A DNA stretch of 64,000 nt from Bacteroidetes bacterium ADurb.Bin008 (GCA_002071445.1 MWFE01000010.1:62001-126000), one strand, 5' to 3'. Shown: positions 17,567-26,641, counted from the first letter of the stretch. Made by a program: numbers and translations. Notes: generated from the letters alone by a model not told the origin.

Positions 17567-19195
17567 CTATTTTTTACCTTTTTTGCCATCTTCCGGCGTA
17601 TCCACAGGTGGGGTAATGGAAGGGGCGCTTTCATATTGAATTAAAAACTGTGGCGACACTATTTCGATGCCATACTCGGCGCACACATCCTGAATATTCT
17701 GATGGAGTTCATTGTAGATGGGAGCAAAAGCATTGCCTTCCGATGTGTAAACATTCAATTGATAAACAGCGTGAAATTGGTCTAATGCCGATTGTATGAC
17801 GAAATGCTTTTTATTGTGTAACAGATTCGAAGTACGGCCGGCGGCTTCGAGGAGCGCTTTCTGAACGGTGCGCCAGGGCGTTTGATAGCTGATTGTAACC
17901 TTGGTGCTCAAAATTAACCCTTCGGTGGCAGCCAGAGCTGAGTAGTTGGTGGTGTTTCCTGAAAGAATGGCAGAATTGGGAATGGTAATACTCTCGTTGT
18001 TTGATGTTCTAAGGCGGGTTACCAGCATGGTTTTTTCGACTACGTTGCCGGTTACCTCTCCAATTTTAATCCTATCGCCAATTTTGAATGGCCGCATATA
18101 GGTAATTACCAATCCGGCAACCATGTTGGCAATGGCGCTGGAAGAACCCAGCGATACCAATAATCCTAAAAATACCGAAACTCCTTGAAAAACCCTTGAC
18201 TCGGAGCCGGGCAGATAGGGAAAAATGAGGATGAACATGAAGGCATACATTAAAAACCTTACTATGCTGAAAGTGGGCTTAGCCCAATCGACATGGAAAC
18301 CGGGTATTCTGAGCTTCCCCGCTTCTATCTCAGAAAAAATGTATTTGATAAACCGAATCAGGTATTTAAAAACAATAAACAGAACTATGATTGTAAACAG
18401 GTTGGGTAAATAGTGCCAAATGGAAACAAAAATACCTTTGAATGGATTCCATATGAAGCTGAACAATTTGGCGGCCCATCCTCTGGAGAAAGGAAAAATG
18501 CTGAACACAAGAGGCAAGAACAGGTATATGAGAATGGCAATGATTGCCCATTTGAGAACTTTCAGCAGCCAAACGATTACCTTAAGCTCTTGATTTGCTG
18601 TAATGAACGTGTAACCCTTGTAGGATAAGTTTTTAAACCATTTCCCTTTATAGTTTAACAATCTCTTGGCGAAGTAGGTATGCCCCTTTGCAATAAGAAA
18701 AATCATAAGCCAAATGGCGCCCAGCACAAGCAAAACAAGCCCTATTCTGGTAAGAATGGTCAGGATGCTCCTTTCCTTCCGGTTTTTTTCAATAGAACTT
18801 TTAATTCTCTCAGCATACTCATTGGCAAGCATTTGAATGTTTTTGCCCTGTATTATGGTATCGCTTTCCTGGAGTGTCATTATAAAAATTTCGCCGCAAA
18901 CAACATCAATTGCTTTTTCATTCTGAGTCAGTGTAATCTGAATGGAATCGTATTCGTAATATATTCTCTCAATCCTTGCGGATATATTTTTAGCTCTTTC
19001 TTCCGGGGTTAAATTACCCATATAAGCATCGATATGAAAGAGGGTATCGTGGAATAGCATGACAGGAAAACTTTTGGGGCTAACCTGTTCGCGTAAAACC
19101 TGAGTTTGTCCCGGCATGGATGTTTCGCTCTGTGCATTAGTCCCGAAAATTAAGGCCAAGACAAAAAGTAGCATCAAAAAAAGTTTCCTGTTCAT
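17567..19195 (-). CDS. MscS-family mechanosensitive ion channel
   Basis: A 542-residue inner-membrane channel of the small-conductance mechanosensitive family, which releases solutes on osmotic downshock. A signal peptide (1-21) leads into a periplasmic segment of about 130 residues, then several membrane helices from about residue 150 to 380. The pore-lining helix is recognisable in GLLVSLGSSSAIANMVAGL, followed by the beta domain PFKIGDRIKIGEVTGNVVEKT and the cytoplasmic vestibule with ITIPNSAILSGNTTNYS. The N-terminal periplasmic extension makes it longer than E. coli MscS and is typical of larger members. The C-terminus ends in a Lys-rich tail. A textbook promoter lies just upstream. The family call is firm; gating properties cannot be read from sequence. 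Confidence 0.93.
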   Translation of the reverse strand: MNRKLFLMLLFVLALIFGTNAQSETSMPGQTQVLREQVSPKSFPVMLFHDTLFHIDAYMGNLTPEERAKNISARIERIYYEYDSIQITLTQNEKAIDVVCGEIFIMTLQESDTIIQGKNIQMLANEYAERIKSSIEKNRKERSILTILTRIGLVLLVLGAIWLMIFLIAKGHTYFAKRLLNYKGKWFKNLSYKGYTFITANQELKVIVWLLKVLKWAIIAILIYLFLPLVFSIFPFSRGWAAKLFSFIWNPFKGIFVSIWHYLPNLFTIIVLFIVFKYLIRFIKYIFSEIEAGKLRIPGFHVDWAKPTFSIVRFLMYAFMFILIFPYLPGSESRVFQGVSVFLGLLVSLGSSSAIANMVAGLVITYMRPFKIGDRIKIGEVTGNVVEKTMLVTRLRTSNNESITIPNSAILSGNTTNYSALAATEGLILSTKVTISYQTPWRTVQKALLEAAGRTSNLLHNKKHFVIQSALDQFHAVYQLNVYTSEGNAFAPIYNELHQNIQDVCAEYGIEIVSPQFLIQYESAPSITPPVDTPEDGKKGKK

Positions 19196-19218
19196 GGTTA
19201 AGTGGTTTTGTGTTTATA

Positions 19219-19248
19219 CAAATGTAGATATCCTCTTTGATATTTCAA
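19219..19248 (-). promoter_or_regulatory. Promoter of the MscS-family gene
   Basis: On the minus strand TTG (19246-19248), 19 bases, then TACATTTG (19219-19226): an exact match to the Bacteroidota TTG-N19-TAnnTTTG promoter, 23 bases before the ATG. Confidence 0.8.
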
Positions 19249-19892
19249 TTGAAACAGTAATAAATATCTGTTTTACAAACAATAACCCAGTAACAAGCAA
19301 CCTGTGGGATTTGTTTTCAGGTATAGCCTTTTTCGATCTCCGGCTGAACTTGGCCGGAAGTTTTTGCTCAGTTTTTGTGCTGTAAAGAGGAAACAAATTC
19401 AATGATTTTCAATTTAAACTGAACAAAACGTACAGAGAGGAAGGAGATATAAGGAATAACCGGGAAAAATCATACCAGTTATTATTGCAGTTAGAACGGT
19501 GGATAATTTCAAAAACAAAATACTGTATGATTGCTTTAGGTTTTTAATACAAGCGAAGCAAGAATCAGTGGCAATTCCACTGTATTTAAAGCCTAAATTG
19601 CTCGGAATACTTAATAATCACAATAATTCACACTGGATTTATAAATACTTTTTGAAAAGATTAAGATTTTTCAACCATGGCATATATTTTGATGAGTTTT
19701 GTTGCCTTTCGGCACTTTAAAATCCTTTACAATCATTATTTCATGGCTCCGGTTTATTCGGAGTTGTATTTCAAAAGCAATAACCTTTACACTGCTTGGT
19801 GTTGTTCTTTGACGTAGTGGTTACATTCTGCGGAAACTCCGACGGAAGGAGCCCGCAACAAGTACAATTATTGTTAACCTTAATCCTATCAA
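19249..19892. other. Intergenic stretch without a convincing gene
   Basis: About 640 bases with no gene I can support. A 73-codon frame from a GTG at 19499 exists but has no recognisable feature. The right half (about 19735-19880) contains broken coding-like sequence on the minus strand with several stops and CGGAGT/ACTCCG inverted pieces, perhaps a decayed gene or dispersed repeat. Confidence 0.3.
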
Positions 19893-20513
19893 ATGATTGA
19901 AGAAAAAGGCATAGACGAACAAGAAGAATTTTTGGAATTTAAGCAATGGGATATAGCAAATAAAACTGCCAGAGTGTACCGTTGCGGCAAAAAGGTTTGT
20001 GAAGATGGTTTTTATTTTGAAGATATTTATGATGATCAGATGAATTTACTGTATGGATTTAGCCTTTACCCCGGAAATGATGGAAATATAAAGCAGATTG
20101 TTTCAAACAATAATTTAACAGGGGAAGTCAGCATTCGGGAATTTGACGAGGAAGGGAATGTTGAAACGGAATCCTGGATTGATGACAATTATAATGAGTG
20201 TATGCATTATGCGTACCGTTATAATAGCAAAGGTAAACTGTACAGTTATGCTTTAATGAAAAGCAATAACTTCGTATGGTGTTACCTATATAGATATAAT
20301 GAGCAGGGATATCTTAGAGAAAAGTTAATGTTTGACGACAAGGTAAAACTCGACTGGATATGGAGGTACAAATACAATGAGGTGGGTCAGGAGATTGTCC
20401 GTGAACTGTACGATTCGGATGAATTCCTTGCTGAACGATGGGAATTTGCGTACTCCAACGGTAAAAAAGTATCACAAACTCGCTACTGCCCTGATTACAA
20501 AGAAGGGAAATAG
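19893..20513 (+). CDS. Cytoplasmic YD-repeat-like protein, unknown
   Basis: I do not recognise this 206-residue protein by family name. From about residue 50 onward it carries a loose repeat of the YD/RHS kind: an aromatic pair, then N-x-x-G-x (YRYNSKGKLYSYA, YRYNEQGYLREK, YKYNEVGQEIV, FAYSNGKKVSQ), each about 20 residues long and predicted to form beta strands. No signal peptide or membrane segment is present, and the protein is acidic (many Asp and Glu), so it is probably cytoplasmic unless exported by another route. It stands alone with its own terminator. A second YD-repeat protein with a signal peptide is encoded at 53433-54341. The frame is convincing; the function is open. Confidence 0.65.
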   Translation: MIEEKGIDEQEEFLEFKQWDIANKTARVYRCGKKVCEDGFYFEDIYDDQMNLLYGFSLYPGNDGNIKQIVSNNNLTGEVSIREFDEEGNVETESWIDDNYNECMHYAYRYNSKGKLYSYALMKSNNFVWCYLYRYNEQGYLREKLMFDDKVKLDWIWRYKYNEVGQEIVRELYDSDEFLAERWEFAYSNGKKVSQTRYCPDYKEGK

Positions 20514-20537
20514 GTTAAAATAGGTATATACTGCGCA

Positions 20538-20556
20538 GGGGCCTTTGGCCCCTTTT
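20538..20556 (+). terminator. Terminator of the YD-repeat-like gene
   Basis: GGGGCC / GGCCCC with a TTT loop, followed by TTTT, 24 bases after the stop codon. Confidence 0.85.
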
Positions 20557-20633
20557 CTATTTTAAGCCATCGGGTTGCTGGTTTGATTCCCTTTGTTGCT
20601 AGGTATTTACCCAAATTCGCAATCGATGTATAG

Positions 20634-21035
20634 CTATTTTTGACCACTGCGTATAATCAAACTGCCAAAAGTAACCAACAGCAAAGCAATGATGTAATAG
20701 GGGAGATGCATGGGGACGAAGAATACTTTTACCATGATAATCTGTACTGAAAGCCATGTGGCCAGTACCATTCCTTGAACAACCATGGCATAGGGGTAAT
20801 ACCTGTGTTTTGTTAAAACCAGTACAAAGGCTACAAGGTTGAGCAGACCGTTTACGATGAATAGAATTAGGCCGGGGATGAAATAGGAGATGAATGGCGA
20901 ATGCCTTAAAAATTGCAGTGACATCATCATGTAATCACCTGATGGGTCATACATCAGCCCTGCGCCGCCCCATATGGCTGTGATTGCCGTAAATACCAGC
21001 ATCACCATTGAGGCTCTGCGTACTCTTTTAACCAT
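20634..21035 (-). CDS. Four-helix inner-membrane protein, unknown
   Basis: A 133-residue protein that I cannot assign to a named family. Four hydrophobic helices are evident at about residues 9-27, 45-73, 80-103 and 110-128, joined by short loops; the N-terminus is basic (MVKRVRRAS), which puts it inside by the positive-inside rule. No catalytic motif is visible. It is flanked by genes on the other strand and appears to be single. The start codon choice is simple, as no other Met precedes the first helix. The gene is likely real by its even hydrophobic pattern and high Met/Val content; the function is unknown. Confidence 0.6.
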   Translation of the reverse strand: MVKRVRRASMVMLVFTAITAIWGGAGLMYDPSGDYMMMSLQFLRHSPFISYFIPGLILFIVNGLLNLVAFVLVLTKHRYYPYAMVVQGMVLATWLSVQIIMVKVFFVPMHLPYYIIALLLVTFGSLIIRSGQK

Positions 21036-21219
21036 GACATTATTTTTTATTAAATGAAAGAATATGATTTTATAAATTATTCCGAAAATTCAATTTCTTT
21101 TATCAATTGGAAGACATGTTTAAGCAAATTGCATACCACGAAATTCTCATAGTTTTTTGTATATTTACACTTTAGGTCAATGTTTCACGATATGGTTTAA
21201 ATATAATTTCAATTGACAG

Positions 21220-21606
21220 ATGAAAACACCCGACGAATCGGCCATCCGCACCTGCCCCGAATGTGGCGACAAAATCATTGGGCGGATTGACAAAAAGTTC
21301 TGTTCCGACCAATGTCGCAATACATATAACAACCGGCTCAACAGCGATGCCAGCAATTTGGTTAGGAACATCAATAATATTTTACGGAAAAACCGTAGAG
21401 TACTCATGGACCTTAACAAGCAATCGGGAAAGACGATGGTGAGCAAGGATACTCTGCTTACCAATGGTTTTAACTTCTCATACCACACCCACACCTATAA
21501 AACCCGCAAGGGCACGGTTTACGTTTTCTGCTATGAACAGGGATACCTGTTCCTTGAGGATAAAAATACCTACCTATTGGTAACCCAAAGGGATGAAGAG
21601 GAGTAG
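21220..21606 (+). CDS. Small zinc-ribbon protein, unknown
   Basis: A 128-residue protein with an N-terminal zinc ribbon: Cys12, Cys15, Cys28 and Cys32 in C-P-E-C and FCSDQCRNTY, a pattern shared with DUF2116-like zinc ribbons that bind nucleic acid or act as assembly modules. After it comes a basic helix (residues about 46-72) and a C-terminal beta-rich part with YKTRKGTVYVFCYEQGYLFLED. The combination of zinc ribbon and basic helix suggests nucleic-acid binding, which is inference. It starts with ATG after an AT-rich leader and ends 3 bases before the convergent sugar transferase gene ends. The reading frame is well supported by the cysteine pattern; the role is unknown. Confidence 0.72.
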   Translation: MKTPDESAIRTCPECGDKIIGRIDKKFCSDQCRNTYNNRLNSDASNLVRNINNILRKNRRVLMDLNKQSGKTMVSKDTLLTNGFNFSYHTHTYKTRKGTVYVFCYEQGYLFLEDKNTYLLVTQRDEEE

Positions 21607-21609
21607 GGC

Positions 21610-23124
21610 TTAGCGACTTCTGTACCGTTTAACCACGATGTTATAGACAGCTTTGAAGAAGTATTTAAAATCGGTGAGGAACGGATGCTTAAAGTATGCA
21701 TCGAGGTATTTATGCTCAGAGGCCATGATTCCCTCCAGCGTTTCGGGCTTATCTACATAAAAAGGCGGTATAAGGCCAGGCTTGGTTTTAATCCTTTTTT
21801 CCTGTAATTCCGTAGTGTAAAGGCTGAAGTACTGTTTGCTCAAAGGGCGTACGCCCACAATTTTCAGCTCGCCTCTAAACAGATTGATAAGCATGGGCAG
21901 CTCATCAATCCAAAGCCTGCGCATGATTCGTCCCAGTGTTGAAACCCTGAAATCGTCCTTAAATTTCCCCCCTTCGTCGAGGCTGTGCTTTTGGTAAATA
22001 TACTCCTGCAGGTATTCGGCGTAGGGATGCATGGTTCGCATTTTATAAACCTTTATTTCCTTGCCGCCTTTGCCAATTCGCCGTAATTTAACCAACGGTC
22101 CATAGGTGGCCTCCAAATCGTAGGCCGGCTGCTTAATCTTGCGGCTGATAACGTACAGATGGTTGTCGATAAATTGTTCGTCAACCACTTCGAAGCCACA
22201 CGAGTAAAGTCTGCCCAAAACTTCGGCACGGGTGATAACACGATTTTGCCCTCGTGTTAGAAAGAAGTAAATACCTTTTGTTAACGTGAATTTTGGGAGT
22301 ATCCGTTTTATGATGAAGTCGATGGAGTAAACGATGTAGTTGATAACAGGAGGATATTTTTTTAGAATCCTTGCTTTCCTAAGGTTTTTTGTTTCGGCCA
22401 TGCAGACAAAAAACCCACCTTTGGGAAGTTTTGCATTAACCGATTCGAAAAATTTGTTAATCCATCGGATATCATTGACCCGTTTGAGGTTGGCAATGGT
22501 ATGAAAAAAATTGGAAGGCTGATTATCAATATTGAATACAGTTGTTGTAGAGATGATGAGGGTCGATTCCAGCGACAGGTTTAGGTTAGTGTTAAAATAT
22601 TTATATACGTTTTCCCCTAATTCATTTATTATGGCACGCTTAACTGCCTTCCTGCGTTCATCGCTGATTGTTCTCGATGTATCAACCTCCACATGTAGCT
22701 CTTCAATGGGCTTTAACTTTTTTTTCTTGATTTTCTCTTCGGGTAGAATCTTACTCTGTTTAACCAGATACCACGTCCCCAACATCATGATTTCAAGCAG
22801 GGTGGCAATTCCAATGGTTCCAAAAACAACAACCCGCGACAGATTGTAAAAGTAGAATAGAAACATTAACCATGTGGCTATGGCCAACGCCACGAGATTG
22901 CTAACAATAATCTTCTTGAACTTGGGCTGAAAGTCTGTTCCCTCGGTACCGTACTTGCCAAAACTTAGCGAGACCGCAATCCAAATGGCTGCAAATACTA
23001 AAAAAGAGAGTTTGTAGGCTTCAATGGCACTTCCTACAGACCTCAACCTGATTAGGTTAATAATGCAGAACGCTGCGAAAAGCAGCAGAAAATCAATGAC
23101 GATAAGCGTTGCCCTCTTGCTCAT
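21610..23124 (-). CDS. Polyprenyl-phosphate sugar-1-phosphate transferase (bacterial sugar transferase family)
   Basis: A 504-residue membrane enzyme of the WcaJ/EpsL type, which starts surface-polysaccharide or glycan synthesis by moving a sugar phosphate from a nucleotide sugar to undecaprenyl phosphate. N-terminal hydrophobic helices (four between about residues 5 and 125) precede a middle region of about 200 residues that I cannot name, then the catalytic domain from about residue 345: KVYKMRTMHPYA, STLGRIMRRLWIDELPMLIN and GVRPLSKQYF, with the conserved Asp-Glu pair in WIDELP and the PGL motif (KTKPGLIPPF). The sugar is unknown. A good promoter lies upstream. No polysaccharide cluster surrounds it, so it may serve a general glycosylation route. 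The catalytic family is firm. Confidence 0.9.
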   Translation of the reverse strand: MSKRATLIVIDFLLLFAAFCIINLIRLRSVGSAIEAYKLSFLVFAAIWIAVSLSFGKYGTEGTDFQPKFKKIIVSNLVALAIATWLMFLFYFYNLSRVVVFGTIGIATLLEIMMLGTWYLVKQSKILPEEKIKKKKLKPIEELHVEVDTSRTISDERRKAVKRAIINELGENVYKYFNTNLNLSLESTLIISTTTVFNIDNQPSNFFHTIANLKRVNDIRWINKFFESVNAKLPKGGFFVCMAETKNLRKARILKKYPPVINYIVYSIDFIIKRILPKFTLTKGIYFFLTRGQNRVITRAEVLGRLYSCGFEVVDEQFIDNHLYVISRKIKQPAYDLEATYGPLVKLRRIGKGGKEIKVYKMRTMHPYAEYLQEYIYQKHSLDEGGKFKDDFRVSTLGRIMRRLWIDELPMLINLFRGELKIVGVRPLSKQYFSLYTTELQEKRIKTKPGLIPPFYVDKPETLEGIMASEHKYLDAYFKHPFLTDFKYFFKAVYNIVVKRYRSR

Positions 23125-23144
23125 TGCCCTATTGAAAAGTTACG

Positions 23145-23176
23145 CTAAGGTACAGCTTTGCCATAAAAATTTCAAA
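23145..23176 (-). promoter_or_regulatory. Promoter of the sugar transferase gene
   Basis: On the minus strand TTTG (23173-23176), 20 bases, then TACCTTAG (23145-23152), one mismatch from TAnnTTTG. It ends 20 bases before the ATG. Confidence 0.55.
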
Positions 23177-23213
23177 CAAAACGAAGCTGTAAGCGATAAT
23201 TATTGAGAGTATG

Positions 23214-24278
23214 CTAACATTTGGAGAAGAAGGAAACGACAGGTTGTAATAATTTGCCGGATTGAGAATCATTCAACTCGTTTAAGTTGATAGTGCTCAG
23301 TTTATTTTGAAGGCAGTATTGAAAAATTTTCTGCTGGCCTAAGTAATTTGCCAGATACTCTTGCTCCGTTTGTCCCGGCGTGGGCACAAGCAAGGCTTTC
23401 CTTCCCAATGCCATGAGGTCCATCAGCGTGCTGTACCCTGAACGGCAAATGATATACTTTGCCGAGAGGATTACCCCGGCCATCTCATGGTCAGGTAGGT
23501 GGGGAACAAGTGTTCCCAAGCCATCAATCTCTTTACTGTTGGATTGTGGCAATCCGCGGATGATTAGGGTCTTAAGGTTAAGGCGGTTTCCGAGGTTTAC
23601 CAGCTCGCGCTCAAAAATTGCCCTTTGGGGCGGTGGCCCCGATACGATGCCAACCAAATCCCATGGGTGCGGAGTATCCGACTTTTTATGGTTCGAGAAC
23701 CTTGAGAGTAAGCCGATGAACCGTACGTTGCCCGGTATTTTTTTTGGCATCGAAAGTTGTCCCGATAGGCGAAAGCCACCGGGGTTGTCAGGTATCCAAC
23801 ATTCATGGAATTGCAGGATATGCCTGCGAATAAACCATCGACCTAATGGCTCGGCCCATTTAAAAAATCTTGGCAAAATAACCTGCAGCTGATGGGTTAT
23901 GAGTATCGAGGGAATGCTCTGCGAGTGTAAGCCATACCTATTGTCGGATATCACAAGATTTATGCGATGTTCATCGATAATTCTTTTCAGCTCACGTTGC
24001 TCGCCAATGGTTCTACATATAAGTTTAATGGCAATTAGAATAAGGGCAAGCGTGCTTCCGCGTTTCCAAAGTTTAACATTGATGGAGGGGAAATGAATGC
24101 TTGTGCACCGCGGGAAATGCCCATGAAGAAGTGAGATGGTTTGCGCATCGCCTGCAATGGTTACGGTACATCCCTTTTGCAACAGGTACGAAATTACGGG
24201 GATTACACGGGTGGCATGGCCTAAACCCCATCCCAGTGGGCACACCAGCACCCTTTCGGTTTCCTCAATGGCAACCAT
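23214..24278 (-). CDS. MurG-like glycosyltransferase (GT28 type)
   Basis: A 354-residue glycosyltransferase with the two-domain GT-B fold of the MurG family. The N-domain opens with the glycine-rich loop PLGWGLGHATRVIPV, as in MurG, and the C-domain carries a late block CRSGYSTLMDLMALGRKALLVPTPGQTEQEYLA that binds the nucleotide sugar. No signal or membrane helix is present, so it probably acts at the cytoplasmic membrane face. The acceptor and sugar are unknown. Its ATG at 24278 overlaps the stop of the radical SAM gene as TGATG, so the two are translationally coupled; a GTG two codons earlier is the only alternative. The fold is confident; true MurG is unlikely because no cell-wall genes are adjacent and the sequence is diverged. 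Confidence 0.85.
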   Translation of the reverse strand: MVAIEETERVLVCPLGWGLGHATRVIPVISYLLQKGCTVTIAGDAQTISLLHGHFPRCTSIHFPSINVKLWKRGSTLALILIAIKLICRTIGEQRELKRIIDEHRINLVISDNRYGLHSQSIPSILITHQLQVILPRFFKWAEPLGRWFIRRHILQFHECWIPDNPGGFRLSGQLSMPKKIPGNVRFIGLLSRFSNHKKSDTPHPWDLVGIVSGPPPQRAIFERELVNLGNRLNLKTLIIRGLPQSNSKEIDGLGTLVPHLPDHEMAGVILSAKYIICRSGYSTLMDLMALGRKALLVPTPGQTEQEYLANYLGQQKIFQYCLQNKLSTINLNELNDSQSGKLLQPVVSFFSKC

Positions 24279-25051
24279 CAGCACGAGACTTGTACGGGTA
24301 TTCCCAACGCCCGTACCCTTTCTGCTATGGATTCGAGTTCTGCCTGAGGAACCTTTTTCAGGGTGTCGATGGGCGTATCGCGGGCAATGGTGTAAACCAT
24401 CACATCCTTTGGCTGTAGTTCGTCCACAATCTCAATCCAGCGCTCCAGTTCCCGGGGCGTGGCATTATCAACGGGTTTCCCGTTGTAAGTACCCCTTACA
24501 AAGAGGGTTTGCAAAGTAAAATTCCCGTCGAACTGCTTAAGGTGGTCAATTATTTGCCTTACGGTAATGGGTTTCTTGGGCTGGTTGAGGAGTTGAATAG
24601 TGGCATCGAAACCCGAATCGAGCTTCAGGATATTCTGGTCAACCCTTTTGAGGGCCTCAACCACAGGGGGCTTGTGAAGCATGGTAGAGTTCGACAGCAC
24701 CGCTATTCGTGCATGGGGGAAGTATTCATTGCGAAGCGCAATGGTATCGTCAATAATCTCGGCAAAGTGGGGATGGATGGTGGGCTCACCATTCCCTGCG
24801 AAGGTAATCACGTCCAGGGCATCGTCGTTGGCCCTCATCTGTTGGAAGCGCTTTTGCATGCTCTCCCTCACCTGGGTGCGGGCGGGTAGTTTGCTGCTGG
24901 TGGCACCCGTTGTCCATCCGCATTCGCAGTAGATACAGTCGAAATTGCAAATCTTGGCATCGTTGGGTAACAAGTTCACCCCCAGCGAAACGCCCAGCCT
25001 GCGGCTGCGTACGGGGCCAAATATAATTTTATCGAAAAGAAAGGTAGCCAT
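24278..25051 (-). CDS. Radical SAM protein (COG0731-type Fe-S oxidoreductase)
   Basis: A 257-residue radical SAM enzyme. It begins with IFGPVRSRRLGVSLGVNLLP, diagnostic for the COG0731 group, followed by the cluster motif C-N-F-D-C-I-Y-C (CX3CX2C), which binds the 4Fe-4S cluster that cleaves S-adenosylmethionine. TFAGNGEPTIHP is the glycine-rich SAM-binding segment. A short beta-rich C-terminal part follows with no auxiliary cluster motif. The substrate is unknown; related proteins are annotated mainly as Fe-S oxidoreductases. It is coupled to the glycosyltransferase gene by TGATG overlap, suggesting a joint pathway, perhaps modification of a glycan or lipid; that link is inference. A -7-like box TACATTTG lies at 25070-25077. 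Confidence 0.9.
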   Translation of the reverse strand: MATFLFDKIIFGPVRSRRLGVSLGVNLLPNDAKICNFDCIYCECGWTTGATSSKLPARTQVRESMQKRFQQMRANDDALDVITFAGNGEPTIHPHFAEIIDDTIALRNEYFPHARIAVLSNSTMLHKPPVVEALKRVDQNILKLDSGFDATIQLLNQPKKPITVRQIIDHLKQFDGNFTLQTLFVRGTYNGKPVDNATPRELERWIEIVDELQPKDVMVYTIARDTPIDTLKKVPQAELESIAERVRALGIPVQVSC

Positions 25052-25069
25052 GGAGAATTTTTATGGCTG

Positions 25070-25077
25070 CAAATGTA
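25070..25077 (-). promoter_or_regulatory. Putative -7 box for the radical SAM / glycosyltransferase pair
   Basis: TACATTTG on the minus strand, 18 bases before the ATG at 25051, matches TAnnTTTG; no TTG at the right spacing was seen. Confidence 0.4.
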
Positions 25078-25515
25078 TGAAAAGTTTGGGAGATAGGCAT
25101 TCTGCCCGTCAATGTGATGCCCAATGGAAATAGGGATAAGAATGCTGAAAAATCAAATTGAATAAAAGGAGTTAACCCCCTTTGAACTCGAAATTTCAAG
25201 AGGAATTTTAATAATCGTCGTTGAGTTTAATTTTGAGTAGTACATATCAATTAGTGCTTTAAATTTAGACAGGCCAATTTAGAATATGATTAAGCACGCA
25301 TTGTTAAAATTAACTGATAATCAAATTAGTAAAAATCGTATTGATGAATTTATGCCAATGATAAAAGTTTGACAATACTAAGTTGTTTATTTTATGTAAT
25401 ATACAAAAAAACGAAAGGAATAAAAAATTGAATGAAAATACAATAACTTTATTGGTATTTGAATTGTAACAAAAAGAAATTTTAATCGTAGTTAAAATAA
25501 TATAATCTGCTTTCA
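25078..25515. other. AT-rich intergenic region
   Basis: No gene, RNA or hairpin that I can support. The right two thirds are much richer in A and T than the genes to the left and lead into two small unknown genes of similar base composition. A 68-codon minus-strand frame here is low-complexity and unconvincing. Confidence 0.3.
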
Positions 25516-25827
25516 ATGGCGAAAAAAAAGGATAGTAAATTCCAAATAACAGAGATATTTGTAGCTAAGGCTGGTAAGGATTGGAACCGACGTTTTCATG
25601 GTACACTCAATCGAGAAAAGGACGAAAACGGCAAGGAATGTCTAGTTCGGGGTAAAATTTTTATTAAAACTGCAACTCATGACGGGTTTGTTCTTTCAAC
25701 AGCCAAAGACGAGTGGGAGTTAGGTAAAAATTTAGATGAATTAGTTTGGTTAGTTCTTGACTTTGCTTTACATGATTATGATAAGAAAGATTTAATAATT
25801 TGCGCTATACCAGTAGTTATGAGTTAA
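25516..25827 (+). CDS. Small soluble protein, unknown
   Basis: A 103-residue protein that I do not recognise. It starts with a basic stretch (MAKKKDSK), has alternating polar and hydrophobic residues, and ends with an amphipathic acidic helix (ELGKNLDELVWLVLDFALHD) followed by a short hydrophobic strand. No signal peptide, membrane helix or metal motif is present. Codon use is AT-rich compared with the genes on both sides, as is that of the next gene, 109 bases downstream on the same strand; the two may form a small accessory unit. The even amino-acid composition and ATG start after an AT-rich leader support a real gene. Confidence 0.55.
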   Translation: MAKKKDSKFQITEIFVAKAGKDWNRRFHGTLNREKDENGKECLVRGKIFIKTATHDGFVLSTAKDEWELGKNLDELVWLVLDFALHDYDKKDLIICAIPVVMS

Positions 25828-25936
25828 GGATTTATTCTGAATACCCATTGGATTTACCATTCCCGGCTTTATGTCTTAATTCTTTTTTACCAATTTATTC
25901 AAACATTGGCATTCCAGATAGTTAATGTAAATTTCT

Positions 25937-26275
25937 ATGGGTATCAAGAACACATACAAATGCAATAAATGCAATTACACAGTGCTTACCAGCGCAGGGA
26001 AGGACAGGGGTTTCATAGCTGTAGTTGATACCTTTATTTGTAAAAGATGCAATAACATTGTTGACGTTTGTGTTGGCGAAGAGGGAGAAACATATAAAAG
26101 ACGTGATGTTCTATTTAAAAGAATGAAAACTAAACATAAATTGGATTTCTTTTCCTGTCCCATATGTAGTTCAAAAACCGATTTAGTGAAATGGAAGACT
26201 AGATTACGCCCATGTCCCAAGTGCGATGGCAAAATGGAGTTTGACTCTGAAGGGGAGCAAATACTATGGGATTAA
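25937..26275 (+). CDS. Double zinc-ribbon protein, unknown
   Basis: A 112-residue protein built of two zinc-binding ribbons. Four CxxC knuckles are visible: CNKC (residues 9-12), CKRC (35-38), CPIC (74-77) and CPKC (93-96), pairing as 1 with 2 and 3 with 4. Between the pairs is an acidic-then-basic linker with KRRDVLFKRMKTKHK. The design resembles rubredoxin-like or nucleic-acid-binding zinc ribbons, but I know no family with this exact layout. There is no signal peptide. It is AT-rich like the preceding gene and lies in the gap next to tRNA-Cys. The cysteine spacing makes the gene very likely real; function unknown. Confidence 0.65.
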   Translation: MGIKNTYKCNKCNYTVLTSAGKDRGFIAVVDTFICKRCNNIVDVCVGEEGETYKRRDVLFKRMKTKHKLDFFSCPICSSKTDLVKWKTRLRPCPKCDGKMEFDSEGEQILWD

Positions 26276-26641
26276 ACAAAATTAGTGAAATATTAAAGAA
26301 AGATCCACTCCTTAATGACCATTAAAATAGTTAGGCCATTTTTATATTGATAGGTTAAGGGGAATAAACAGAATGTTGATTAAAAATCGTAACGATTTGG
26401 TTAAAAAGGTTATCAATTGAAATGAAATCATCAAGAAGCTGGGAAAGCAAAACGCTTATTTGATTGAATTCTCAAATACTGCAATAAAGTACTATATAAA
26501 ACAAAGGAAAAGTAGTAAAACAAAATAAATCATTACAAAAGTCTGAAAAACAGTAAAGTTTTACTCGTAAATGCGCTCCAAGAAAAATATAAGTAAATTT
26601 TTACTTTTCAACACTTGCCTAGATATTCACTTGAAAAAAAT
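26276..26641. other. AT-rich intergenic region, nothing identified
   Basis: About 365 bases with very low G+C and no supported gene or structure up to the tRNA terminator. I looked for a copy of the tRNA 3' end that would mark an integrated element and did not find one. Confidence 0.3.

Noticed and set aside
19499-19720. A 73-codon frame starting at GTG
   Set aside because: No promoter box, no motif and a GTG start in an AT-rich gap; it could be a remnant but I cannot support it as a gene.
25310-25516. A 68-codon minus-strand frame
   Set aside because: Low-complexity Phe/Ile/Asn/Leu composition that follows from the AT-rich DNA, without any feature.
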